Positions 1 to 10,850 of a stretch of DNA of 54,084 nt are shown here, in pieces. The position numbers were made by a program, and so were the translations under genes. Origin of the DNA: Helochares maculicollis (taxonomy: Eukaryota > Arthropoda > Insecta > Coleoptera > Hydrophilidae). Under the pieces are notes generated by a model, which worked only from the letters and a program-made list of their open reading frames with translations, was not told where the DNA came from and made no database searches. Position 1 is the stretch's first letter, and each line of letters opens with the position of its first letter. The stretch spans positions 1 to 54,084 of the forward strand of contig JAWQRO010000124.1 in the NCBI GenBank assembly GCA_033557835.1. Direction: 5' to 3'.

Positions 1-1742
1 TTCATGTAATAACGTAAATTTAAAATCAATTGCAGTAGTTGTTATTTATAGTTTAATCACCTATTTTGTGTAGTTGTCTCTGAAATCAAAACACCCCAAA
101 TATGATTAGATTCTTTTTTATAAAAGTAAGAAAATTTAGAAATATCTATTTTCGCGTCTACTGTTGCTTCCCAATAAAATTTTGCCTGCTCTACAATTAG
201 TACAAAATACAATTGCTCGTAAAGTAATGTTAATTAATAAATTGAAATTAGATGCATTAAGTGTTTATTTAAATTATTTTCAAACAAATGAGTTGTGTAT
301 TAATTTTCACCCAATAGTTTTTTTAATGAGTTATTGTTACCTACAGTTCACTTTCCCTCTATCTGTAGTATTCTCTATAAAGAAAGAAATAAATAAAACT
401 GATTAGAGTCATGTTTCATAGGAGAAAATAGCCAAGTTAAATTAAAAAATGATTTTAAATCTTTCTATTCGGCTTAGTGTGTAAAGTTGCTTTGTAATAA
501 AATGTATCGCAGGAACACACTTTTATAAGTTCAATCGAAAATAATCAAGCATATTCAGAAGCATTATTTATTTAATTAATTATTGTTATCTCTAATTTTT
601 CCTTCTATTTTCAACAGTTTCCTATAAAATAAAATAGACAGAATAAAACTAGCTAGATTAATATTTTGTAGTATAAATGAACAAAGGTAAATTCAAAAAA
701 GAGTTTTTATTTTTCTTAATTGGTCAGTATTTGCACTTTTTTCATAATAATATGAACCATAGTTCAAAACGTTATGTACAAAAAGAACTTTACAAGCATT
801 TGCCGTATCTTTCCTTTGTCGCTCATTTTGAATTGTTCATGCAATTGCTGCTTTCATTTTTTTAAATTTTATCAACAATCATATAAGTTTTTAAATATAT
901 TGTTGAGACTTAAGGAAAATTAGAATTTTAGAAAATAGCTTATTTTGGTATGATATTATATGCTATGGTTCTTAACTAGTCTCTTGTTATCAAGAAAAAT
1001 TAATTATAATTATATTATTTTGAGCAATACCCAGGTGTCTGAAAATATTAACAATAGCTGCTAGTTTAGTTATCAAACAATCTTGGAATGTTCAGTATTC
1101 TTCTCTAAATTTCTAAATTTATAAATCTCTAAATAATCAACAAGCTGGATGGAAAATGAGTATAGAGGTCTTTAATAGCTGGAGAAATAAAAGATGAGCG
1201 TTTTAAAAAATTCATATATTTCACTATATACACGTTTAAATATATATTTTCTAAAATACGTAGTAGTGTCTTCAACATAAAAACTATTAACTTACATCGA
1301 TATACTGTACAAAATGTTCTAAAATATCTAGAAAACTACCTTTTGATTTATTCTGTATAAAACTCTACAATATTCGTTTCAATTCAAGGAGGTTTATATA
1401 TTATGTAATTATGTACCCTTTTCATCAATAAACAGATAATTTAATAAATAAAATTAAAACAAAAAGTTTACAGTGGTACATTTCCAAAAGAATCCGAAGA
1501 ATAAATTTGTTGGCTAATTTAAAGTCGGTAATAATTTTTTTAAATATATCTATAAAAGTAACATAGTTTAATAATATAACATATACATAGGCCATCTTGT
1601 AGATTCGTAAGTGCAACATTATACATCCGTATAATATAATAAATAAATTTGCTTCCTTAATATATTTCATTAAACATCAACATGCTTAATTTACCTTAAG
1701 CACATTCTTTTTATTATCGTAAAATCAGCCTGCAACATTTTT
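1..1742. other. AT-rich non-coding flank 3' of unc-5
   Basis: This stretch lies downstream of the unc-5 stop codon and beyond the candidate polyadenylation signal. It is strongly AT-rich, with many A/T runs. The open frames in it (the longest about 80 codons) are rich in Phe, Ile, Leu, Tyr, Lys and Asn, as expected of random AT-rich DNA. I see no splice-bounded exon, transposase motif or repeat here. Confidence 0.6.
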
Positions 1743-2231
1743 TTTATTTATAATTATAATAATATTACAGTAATAGTAACAAAATAAAAATAAAATTGAA
1801 TCACAGTAACACCATTTAAAAATATGCAGTAAAAAATAATGAAAATAGTTTTTTCGTTAAATTATTCAGCTATAGTGTTTTCTTTAAGTATACATCATGT
1901 TAGCATAACATATAATTATGTAGGTATAGGCATAATGGGTATACAAAAAATTAAGTGCCCTATCAACAAGTGGTTTCTTCATCCTGTTTTTTGTGTCCTT
2001 AACATACCTCACCTTAATACACCCTATATTATTATTAATAATAATACATATTTTTTACATAATTGCACGAAATAATACAGGGAGCATGGTCCCTTCTTGT
2101 CTCATTCGACAAAATTATTTTGTATAAATTTAAACACTAACAATTACATACGAAAGTTGTAAAAAAATTCATCAAAAACAAAGGATTTCAAAAAACGAAT
2201 GTATAAACAAAAATGGCAGTGATTATTTCTT
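1743..2231 (-). other. unc-5: Candidate unc-5 3' untranslated region
   Basis: The sequence directly follows the unc-5 TAA stop (2232-2234) on the minus strand. Reading away from the stop, the first canonical AATAAA is at 1743-1748 (TTTATT on the plus strand), about 490 bases downstream. A second lies about 30 bases further, near 1710-1715. This end is inferred only from the hexamer. A non-canonical signal closer to the stop would shorten the UTR. Confidence 0.35.
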
Positions 2232-3724
2232 TTACAACCAGTTGGGTCCTAGTGAATTTTCTAAAATTGAAACGGCGTCATACCGTTCCATATCTCTAAA
2301 TATTTTTATTAATTCAGTCAGGGCACTACTTTGCCTATTCCTGGCTTCCCAAAGGTCCAAAATGCAATCAGTTGGAGAGGGTTTTATGGCAAAGAAATTA
2401 ATATATCGGTCCACAGACAAAGCGTGAGCCAACATTCTCCAGTCGTTAGCCCGTGAGGTAGGAGGATCCAACAATTGACATAATTGTTTCCTAATGGTTT
2501 TGTTTAGTCTAAAAGCAAATTCATCACAAGTAGACACCCCTCTGTCGGTCAAAATTAAATTTTTAGCAAGTTTAGGCGTGTGGCTTTCATCTGGTATGGC
2601 AACTTTGAAATTTTTGGCACATTTACTGTCACCTAGGTAATCTTCCCTAGTCAATTGCTTATACGACTTTGGCGAGTCGTTACTTTTAGTTGTTTCGCTC
2701 TGCACTTGTAATTTTGGCACTAATTCATTAAATGTTTTCGCGCTGTTGGTCCTGCTTGAAACATCAGAATCATCTCGGCAAGTAATATCAAACACTTGGT
2801 AGTTATCGTAGCCCTTTTGATTCACTCGAATTTTGAAATTTAAATTCCTATTGATTTCATAACACTCCAAAGTGAAAGAGCAATGTAGACTATTACTATT
2901 GGCGTGCCACAAGTGCCTAAACGGAATTTCTTGGTAATTGGAACTGGGTTTGGCTTTCCATCCATCGCAAATGTTCTCCAAGTGCAAGCATAGGTTATTG
3001 CCGCCATCTTGGAAATGTAAGGTTTTGGGTTCATCCATCAAGTATCCTCCTAAGCGCTTTTCTTGACCGAAGACCGTCTCCATGGAGCTTTCCGTATCTT
3101 CTAAAACGTATACTCTAACACTAAAGTCTACTGATGATTGAAAACATAACTTAGGGGCAAAAACAGCCAACTTTAAACGCTTGATAGCGCATCCATTTGC
3201 TGATTGTCCAACTATAACAAATCTGGATAAAGATTCCGTCACTAAGTATGCAGTGTCTTTATCCAGTTGGCAGAAAACTCCAGTGTTGATTGTTTCTTGG
3301 CCCAAAGTGACAGCCGTTATCCATTGGGAGTCGCTGCAATCACTTTGAAGAATCGAAATGACCCAACTACTTTTCGTCAGGTCGGCACAATGAGGTATTT
3401 TTAAAACTACTGATTTATTTAGGGATATATTAGGCCCACAGCTAACTACAGGACTCAGTTGAGTTACATTTTCTGCTAATTTGGGTCTAAAGCAATCTTC
3501 GTTCAGAATCGATAGGAAAAGGTCGTGTTTTCTGGTGCGAGAAACGGCCCCTTCTGGGATCAGAAGGCTGACAGCGCTGTCTGAGAGGTTTAAGTAAGCT
3601 CCTGCGTGGGTTACTGATGCGCTGGTGTAGTTCCCGCTGGTCGTTGGAGTTACTGCATAGGCTTGGGGTAGCGGTGGTATAGGGAGAGTCACGGATTCTG
3701 TTGCTACTTCGTAGGTGGAATCAG
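2232..3724 (-). CDS. unc-5: unc-5 terminal exon: ZU5, UPA and death domains
   Basis: Last coding exon of an UNC5-family netrin receptor, a single-pass guidance receptor acting at the plasma membrane of migrating cells and growth cones. It encodes 496 residues after a split Ser codon. Approximate order: Pro-rich linker 1-38; ZU5 40-172 (LLIPEGAVS near 53-61, FVIVGQ near 168-173); UPA 177-313; variable Ser/Lys-rich linker 314-400; death domain 405-490, with the DWRMLAHAL helix near 427-435. In vertebrate UNC5 the ZU5, UPA and death domains fold into a closed, autoinhibited supramodule. All three are intact here, so a working receptor tail is expected. The acceptor is TTGTTTCAG at 3725-3733, and the phase-1 join makes Ser-Asp-Ser-Thr-Tyr. 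The open frame runs on upstream into intron to an ATG at 3785, but that ATG is not the start. Having all three domains in one exon is compact for the family. Confidence 0.93.
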
Positions 3725-4432
3725 CTGAAACAAGAGAAAATTTTAACAAAAGCATGCTTTGTAAAACTCGCTTATCATAGAACAACTAAAGCTTAAATAA
3801 TGTATTCATGGAGTTAATCGTTAGATAGTTAATAGTTAACAGTTATTAAATATTTTGATTGTTTTAATATGTGACCGATCTAAGTGGTTCGCTTTCTGGA
3901 TTTCAAAATGTTTTGAACGTTTCTATTTGCTTGAATTACTATCGTAAATTACATCTGCCACCATTAATAATTGGGTAAATCTTGTACTTGATGTTTATGT
4001 CAATGCTACATTTTTAGTTCATTAGCGTATGCATTAAAGGTGCATGATGAATTAAACAGATAAATGATTTAATAATTTCCTTGTTAATTGAATTACTTTC
4101 TTAGATGATATTCATGGTATAACTGGTCTAAAAATCTCAAACCTCTTGACTACTAGTACTGCAATTGCAGCTGTGGATTGCAAATTGTCTTATAATCACA
4201 TGTATTTGTAGAGTTAAGATAGATAATATGTAGTAGTAGTAGTGTATTGCTCCTTTTATTTTTCATTATAGGAATCGTGAAATAATATTGTTGGTATATT
4301 CTGTTGGTCTAATACCCTGATAAATAGTGGAGAATCGTTTCCAAAAACGAATATGTACCATATTATCATCTTTTTAATGTAATTTTTTAATTAGCTTGCA
4401 TTTCTGTTTATTTAGCAAACGGTATACAGATT

Positions 4433-4626
4433 CTACAAACTAATGTCTTCATTTGAGGGCTCCGGTTTTGTGCATTTATGTGACAAATTCTCATTAACCT
4501 TTTGTTTAGGTCTGTTGGCCATGTTTGTATGTTGCTTTCTTTTATGACCATCTTTCTTGTTTTTGCCACTTTTAGGTGTTATTCGAGTGTTTGGTTGCAG
4601 ACACTCCATGGTGCGTCTGTTATCAT
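4433..4626 (-). CDS. Candidate alternative terminal exon inside the last unc-5 intron
   Basis: From a possible acceptor (TATTATATAG, AG at 4627-4628) an open frame of 63 codons runs to TAG at 4433-4435. AATAAA follows about 20 bases later (4407-4412). Its phase is that of the unc-5 intron: two leading bases complete a codon with the T that ends exon 5433-5690. Spliced there, the product would be an UNC5 form with the transmembrane helix but no ZU5, UPA or death domain, ending in a Lys/Asn-rich hydrophilic tail (KSGKNKKDGHKRKQ). I recognise no domain. Against it: the pyrimidine tract is poor, and a reverse transcriptase relic on the same strand ends just upstream. The upstream YYIDD codons could even be that relic's YxDD box. 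The phase match has a one-in-three chance of being accidental. Confidence 0.2.
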
Positions 4627-4789
4627 CTATATAATAGCAAAATAGCGATGTAGAATTTGCTTGTATACCTGCAGAGTTGTATTCCACACATCCAAGTAGA
4701 ATATATTGTCAGTTTGTTTGATAAATGTCCTCTAGAATTAGTCTGAATTTTCTATTAGTAAGCCAGCATATTTTTTGTGATCTATTTGT

Positions 4790-5058
4790 TCTATTGTTCT
4801 ATTAATCTATATAAATTCTCAAGTATGATAGGACCTATGGTAACATTAGATTTTATTCGGAAGATATTAAAGGTGATTGACTCTGTTACTTTAGTAAGAT
4901 TTGAGAAGTTTGAAATATCTTGATGGTATATGATTTTTGATTTTCCTCACTCTATCAAAAGCTTGGCTTAGGTTAAAAAATACGAATATCCAATTTGCTT
5001 TTTCTACTAGGGCTTGACTTAAAACATTTCTTTCATACTCATTTATATATGTATATCG
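4790..5058 (-). mobile_element. Non-LTR retrotransposon reverse transcriptase fragment
   Basis: One minus-strand frame stays open for 55 codons (5058-4894). It reads like reverse transcriptase domain A: a hydrophobic strand, then NLSQAFDRV, where family members have a D-x-x-x-AFD-x-V box. A helix ending RYFKLLKSY follows. After a stop and a frame change, 4852-4792 reads SNVTIGPIILENLY, resembling the domain B region (G-x-P-x-x-x-L-x-x-L-Y). The first Asp of the box is Asn here, and no intact frame remains, so this is a dead relic. It is too short to assign a clade; Jockey-like or RTE-like are both possible. It is inserted in the same orientation as unc-5. Confidence 0.5.
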
Positions 5059-5432
5059 TTAGCAAAGGCAATATACCTAAAAATATGAATGCATTCATTT
5101 CTAAGCAAGATTGTATTTAGAATTCCTGCACAGTTCAGTTACAGACTAGATACTTTTCTGTTGAGCAATTCAAGTAGTAGTTTTCTATTATGATTCGTTT
5201 TTTATTTATCTATGATGTCTAATGTATTCTAATTCATTACTATTCATTATTATCTGCTAATAAAAAGAAAAACGGTTTAGGCCGTGATAGAAAAAATAAA
5301 GTTATAATTTATGCTAATATAATAAAAGACATTTAATAACAATTAAAACAATTCGTAGGATCAGTAATAGAAATTGCCACAAATCAAACGAAAAGTAAGA
5401 TGGGTTTCTCTGTAAAAAGAAAAAATACTTAC

Positions 5433-5690
5433 AATTATTCGTAAATCCACTAAGTTGACTCCTTTTCCCGCTCGACGATTCGAGAGTGGAACTGGTGGCA
5501 GGAGACATCTGTATATCACTGGCGGAAGTTAAATGGGGAACGTCGTAGTGGTGTTCCGAAACCGACCTCGCCACTGACGTCGCTGGTGTCGTGTAGGGAT
5601 ATTCGTAACAAGGTGGCACTGTTTGCGTTAAATCTGGTTGAAGAGACAGAGATTTTTTATCGTGCTCCGGGAAAAACTCCGGATGGTATT
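5433..5690 (-). CDS. unc-5: unc-5 exon: juxtamembrane cytoplasmic segment
   Basis: This 258-bp exon lies between acceptor TTTTTCAG (next to 5690) and donor GTAAGTATT (5424-5432). It encodes 85 complete codons plus split codons at both ends, phase 1 on both sides. It joins the transmembrane exon to the terminal exon in frame. The product is hydrophilic, rich in Ser, Thr and Pro, with no folded domain visible. It has Tyr-containing short motifs (CYEYPYTTP near residues 28-36 and HHYDVPHL near 47-54). UNC5 cytoplasmic tyrosines are known phosphorylation sites in the family, so YDVP could be an SH2-type docking site; that role is inferred. It lies between the membrane helix and the ZU5 domain, where an extended linker is expected. 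Confidence 0.85.
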
Positions 5691-8600
5691 CTGAAAAAGA
5701 TAAAAACACATGAAACAAATGACAATAAAAAATCAATGCTATTAGTGTTTCTTTATCCTGAAAGTGCTAGCATTCTATTGATTATAAAATAAAAGAAAAG
5801 CAAAAGCTCTACAAAAACGCAAAGTTATTTTTCTTTTTCGATTCTCCTTCCCATTTACTTATTCCTCTCTCGCTATTTATTTGTTTGCGTTTCTTTTGCA
5901 ATTTATATCGCCATCATTGCAGGTATTAATTTATTTCCTTTTGTCTGGCTGCCTGGCGCTTTTTATTCGGGAGAAATATGGGTTATAATGAAATAAATGG
6001 TGTTGCGTGAGATGCGCGTTCATCTTGTCATTTTGATGCGAATTTGTGACAACAGATATATAAAGGGTGAATAAGAGGAATTATTTTTCGGTTGAGGAAT
6101 TATTTTCTGGTTGAGGAACTGTCAGGAATATAAGTTGCGTGAGAGTTGTGCGGATTTATTTTTACGATGGCGCATTTAATAAATCACTTTGTATTAAGTT
6201 ATTTAGTGCGGCCAAAATAAATTTATTGGGTGGAAATTCTTAGGATTACCTACGGTGTTCATTATTAAAATATATCGTCACTGAGTGTTCGTTCTGAAGA
6301 CGGGAACATGTGTAATTTAACACCTTTATGAAGATGCACGTCGCCTTCTTGAGTGAATACTGATTTATTTACATTATTTATAAAAGCATACGTTGAGGTT
6401 GTTTTTAATAAGTGAAGGAGTTTCGTAAACATTTCGAGCTTGGAACATCCAAACAGACGTAAAGTTGGATGTTTAGAAAAGTCGTTAATTCTAGGAGCCG
6501 ACCGACCCGGCTGTAACTAGAGAACTATTTTAAAGAGAGGTTCTGTCTACCGGTGTCTATTTAAGTTCTTAATAGGTGCTTCTCTTCGAAAGGTGTTAAA
6601 ACAGACGATGCAGTAGATACGGCCAAATTTTGCGTCACAATGTATTTAGCCTAAATTTAGCCACCCCTAACGCCAGCACGAAAATTTTGCTCGTTGACAT
6701 GACGAATCGGAATCACTTCTCATTTATCACCGGCCGATGTTTGGCCGTTACATTTTTATTTTACGCTTTGACTGCGGTTTACTAATTATTGTTATTTATT
6801 ATGCCACACGCCACCACACTGTCAAATTGCTCGGTTAACGAGTAATGAGACTAGCTCATCCCCACTGTTTCACTCTTATTCAATTTCCTTTTTACTTCTT
6901 AGTAAATATGCGCTTAATGACGAGGTTTAAGGCGTTAGGCGTGCCTATATTTATTTATAGACGAATATATCAGCCATAATAAGAGAGTTATTACGAAAGC
7001 TTTCCGAATAAAAAATATATCTAGCCGACAGGTATCAAAATATTGTTACAACTAACAGCACACCTTCATTTATATTTGGATCAATAGTAGATAATAATAA
7101 TTTTTTTACGGCTTTTACCAACAGCGAGGGGGCGTCTCATCCGCGTCGGATTATAAAATCGGAACAAAACTATTCCATTGAACACTTAATAACTTAAACA
7201 AACTCGTTTTGGGATCGTTAAGATAACTTATTTTACACATGTTCACCGGATAGTTATCTGACAATGACCCGTTAAATGTAAATCCTTCCTTTGAGATATA
7301 AATTTATTGTATTTCTCAATCTGTGCATTGGAAAAGGATTTAGTAATACGATATGTGCATTAAAATTATCGCATTTATACATGAAATTACTGTAGGTGGA
7401 TGTGAAATTTATTTGAAATGGAGATGAATTCGAGCTATTAACTTGTTTTTTCCTTTAACTTCTTTATTTTCATTATTAGTTTTATGCGTGTTTCCTTATC
7501 GTAATAAGCAAAGGCTTTCCGTTGTAATCGGATTTCACCGATATTTCATGCATTTTCACATCATAGTTAAAACAAAGTGATTTATTAAAAATATGTGTAA
7601 ATATGCCATCGGGCAACCTTTGAATGTCAGAAGTTGGCCGTGTTGTAATTTATTTGAAAAGTGGTACACATGCAAGTAGAGTAATTGAACCGAAAAAATT
7701 CTTGAACACGTGAACCGTTCAAGGAATCGATAAATACAATATGAATGAACTTTTATTCATTTAAACGTTTCCAGGAGAAAATTTATGAGGAACAGCGTGT
7801 TTAGTAGTGTGTGAACTTGTGTGAAAACATGAAAAGATGGAAGCGAGAGGAATCTGATGGAAAAAGAAAAACATTTCCATTTAGAATAAGAGCGTTGTGG
7901 TTCTTTAAAGCTGTATCTTTCGAAGTGGTGATACAAAAACTAGAAATGAAGATAAGAACTTTGAAATGCATTACGATTTGGCTTTGCATGCGCGGTCTGC
8001 ATTCTACTTATACATAAACAGTACGAATACCGGCTTGTAGTTCCATCAAGTTGTGGGAGAGCGAGCATTTTTCGTAGTTACCCCCGTCAGCCACGTTTTC
8101 TAATTTAGCTTGATGCATCAATGAACGTACGTCAATTCTCCACTTACATAACTAATAAGGACGACTGTTAAATACCTCGCCTATGTTAATCCCATGGCAT
8201 GGGCCCGGCATCGGCACACACGAACAATCTTGACTGTCATGTTAATTTTAAGTCCACATTAGTTTCCAGTTATGAATATAAATGATTCTTTTGTCGCCTG
8301 GCCAGTCGAACCACGAAACAATGCTTTTATATTTCGATCGCGATCGCGTTTTTCTTTATTGTTCATTGTGCTCTGATACCACCCACCGATGAGATATGAA
8401 AGGGCTAGTTTTTCTACGTTACGTGAAACATGCCTAAAGTCCTTGATTTTTTAGAGTACCTCTGAAGTTTATAATATAACATGCAGTGAAGGGACCTTGC
8501 ATTAAAAGAATTAAATTCGTTTGGTAGTAAGAGTCATAGGTATAAGGTGGGGGCTTAAACATTTTTCTTTTACTTAAAAACATCGCAAACGACAAATTTA

Positions 8601-9580
8601 TTAAGTGAAAATAAGCATGGGGTTTTTAAACTTTATTTGAACTGACTTTGAACGGTAGAAATCTAAATGTAACGAATTTAATTAAAGTCAATTATAATTA
8701 GAATCTGCATTATAAGAACCTAAACATTTTATACTTGAAAAATGCTTATGAGATGGGAGAAATACGCTGGGATTAAAGCTAAATCAATTAAATCCAAGGA
8801 CTTGACTGAAGGCCGTTTTTATGGTTTAACACAAACTCCTCTCAGTTATACAATACAGTGAATGTGTCAAAAGTTAACTGTTGTCGAATAACTTTGTACT
8901 AAGTATTTTTGTTTTGTTTGGTTCAAAATATTTTATGGTCTAACCTCATGTCTGGCAGATTTTTTTTGGAAATCCTCTCAGTTTAACTAATTTATACCTT
9001 ACCAACATTTGACCCATTAGGTAACATTTTATCATAAGCATGTATTGGATTGTTATTTCGTTGCTGACACTAATTACCTTTGTTTATTGCTATTAAACCA
9101 TCATTTCATATAGTACATAAAACAGTGTCTTAGCTGACATACCATCTGATTGGGTGATCACACCCGCTGAACATAGGACAGTGAAAATTCTTGGGCTATT
9201 TTATTTCATTGTGTAAGTAGTGAATAAATAAAGAATTTAGGATAATTCGCTTAAAAAGAAATGATTATGGGGTTGAACGATTTAGAACTGGTCAAAACTT
9301 TGGGATCGTTTTGCAAAAAGCAGGTTTGATTGACAAGTAAAACATATATCATTTTGTTAAGATGTAATTAAATTTACAGTACTTAAATTGGCTTTGTAAC
9401 AACTATCCACAAAGCTTGGTCGAAAATATAAAAGAATCCGATTGATACGGGAAGTTCATCTTCAAGTAACGTGTTTGTTGAAGTTATTATATGAGGATGA
9501 GGCAAGAAATTCAATTTCATTATAAAAAGTAAACCTTCGGAATGTATTTATTGGATATAGTACAAAAAAAGCGTGAATTA
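5691..9580 (-). other. unc-5 intron, part 1, no gene seen
   Basis: This is the downstream part of the 7.7-kb intron between the transmembrane exon and exon 5433-5690. It is AT-rich, with locally less AT-rich patches such as 6600-6850 and 8030-8260. These might be conserved regulatory DNA, but nothing in a single sequence proves it. Short palindromes occur (CGATCGCGATCG at 8335-8346; CCCATGGCATGGG at 8191-8203). No transposase, reverse transcriptase or exon was recognised. Confidence 0.55.
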
Positions 9581-9607
9581 TTAGGAGTACAAAGTTTCCG
9601 CCGTTTT
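9581..9607 (+). repeat. Left terminal inverted repeat of mariner
   Basis: The sequence starts TTAGGAGTACAAA and continues GTTTCCGCCGTTTT. It matches the reverse complement of 10821-10850, with one substitution near the tip and a 2-3 base gap in the middle. TA precedes it. Confidence 0.9.
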
Positions 9608-9750
9608 AAGAAAGGTGTCGCGGGGCGCGGCTTTCGTTAGAATTTGCAGATGAGAACCGGCTTAAAAATTAATCTGTTCGTTCTAAAATAACATAACCTT
9701 ACTATATCAGTGACTCCGTGCTAGGGAAATATAGCTTTCTTGAGCTGAAA

Positions 9751-10783
9751 ATGTAAAAATTTGAACCAAATAGACGTCATTTGCGGGTACTTTTAATTTA
9801 TTTCTTTAATTTAAAAAAATCTGCAGCTGAGGCGCATCGATTGCTCGCAGAAGCATAAAATGAAGCTGCTTCGAGTGAGAGAACGTGTCGTAAGTGGTTT
9901 CAAAAGTTTAAAGACGGTGATTTAGATGTAGAAGACAAAGACCGCAGTGAAAGCCCTAAAATTTAAAAAGATGCAGAAGTGGAAGAATTATTGGAGGAAG
10001 ATTCGTCTCAAACTTAAAAGAAACTTGCTCTCACATTAGAAGTCACTCAGCAAGCAGTTTCACATCGTTTAAAATCATTAAGAATGATTCATAAACAAGG
10101 AAATTGTGTTCCATACGGATTGAAGCCAAGAGATATTGAACGCCGATTATGCATGAGTAAAATGCTGCTAGTCAGGCATAAAAAATATTATCTTTATCGA
10201 ATCGTCACCAGGGATGAGAAATGGAGATATTACGACAACTCAAAAAGAAGAAAATCATGGGGAAAACTTAGCCACGCGTCAACACCCACAGCAAAACCGA
10301 ATATTGACGGGAAAAAAACTCATGCTGTGAATATAGTGGGATCAGCTAGGTATGGTGTATTACGGGTTGCTTAATCTGAGCGAAACAATCACTGGAATTC
10401 TCTACCGAACAGAATTGATGGGATTGAGCCGTACTCTAAAGGAAAAACGCCCTCAATACTATTCTAGACACGACAAAATAATTCTACTCTACGATAATGC
10501 TTGTCCGCATGCAGCGGTTCCGGTGAAAAACTATTTGAAAACATTTGATGGGGATGTGTTACCCCACCCGCCGTATGCACCAGACATAGCGCCATCCGTC
10601 TATTTTCTGTTCCGGTCAATGGCACATACTCTGTCAGAGCAACGGTTCACAACATATAAAGATACCAAAAATTGGGTTGATACGTGGATAGCCTCAAAAG
10701 ATAAGGAGTTCTTCAGTTGTGGAATCCGAATGCTGCTTGAGAGATGGGAAAAAGTGGTTGCTAGAGATGGACAATACTTTGAA
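9751..10783 (+). pseudogene. Mariner transposase pseudogene
   Basis: The frame starts at ATG 9751 and would encode about 345 residues, the normal mariner length. The second codon is already a stop (TAA 9754). Further in-frame stops are at 9856, 9964 and 10015. An extra A in the run at 10312-10318 shifts the frame, and the new frame has stops at 10328 and 10334. Recognisable parts are the N-terminal helix-turn-helix region (RKWFQKFKDGD, near 9894), RDEKW with the first catalytic Asp (10213-10215), YDNACPH with the second Asp (10493-10495), and PHPPYAPDIAPS before the third site. The third catalytic residue is Val (GTC 10598-10600) instead of Asp, with 34 residues between the positions. The reading ends QYFE, typical of the family's C-terminus. 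Inactive on several independent counts. Confidence 0.95.
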
Positions 10784-10820
10784 TACATTTTTGTTAGAAT
10801 AAATATTAAAGTTTTTATAA

Positions 10821-10850
10821 AAAACGGCGGAAACTTATTTGTACTCCTTA
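10821..10850 (-). repeat. Right terminal inverted repeat of mariner
   Basis: Reads AAAACGGCGGAAAC followed by TTATTTGTACTCCTTA, the inverted partner of 9581-9607. TA follows immediately at 10851. Confidence 0.9.

Larger units (their letters stand above)
3725..5432 (-). other. unc-5: Last unc-5 intron (1.7 kb)
   Basis: The donor is GTAAGTATT at 5424-5432 and the acceptor ends in TTTCAG at 3725. The intron is phase 1: one base (T) comes from the upstream exon and two (CT) from the downstream exon. It contains a reverse transcriptase relic (4790-5058) and a candidate alternative terminal exon (4433-4626), annotated separately. The remainder is AT-rich with nothing else recognisable. Confidence 0.85.
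9581..10850 (+). mobile_element. Mariner (Tc1/mariner) DNA transposon, complete ends, inactive
   Basis: A 1270-bp element flanked by TA on both sides (9579-9580 and 10851-10852), as expected for the TA target duplication of the superfamily. Its ends are inverted repeats of about 27-30 bp. It encodes one transposase, now broken. Length, ends and DD34D spacing all fit a classical mariner. It sits in the unc-5 intron, opposite to unc-5 transcription. Both ends survive although the coding region has six stops, which suggests moderate age and no recent activity from this copy. Confidence 0.93.
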
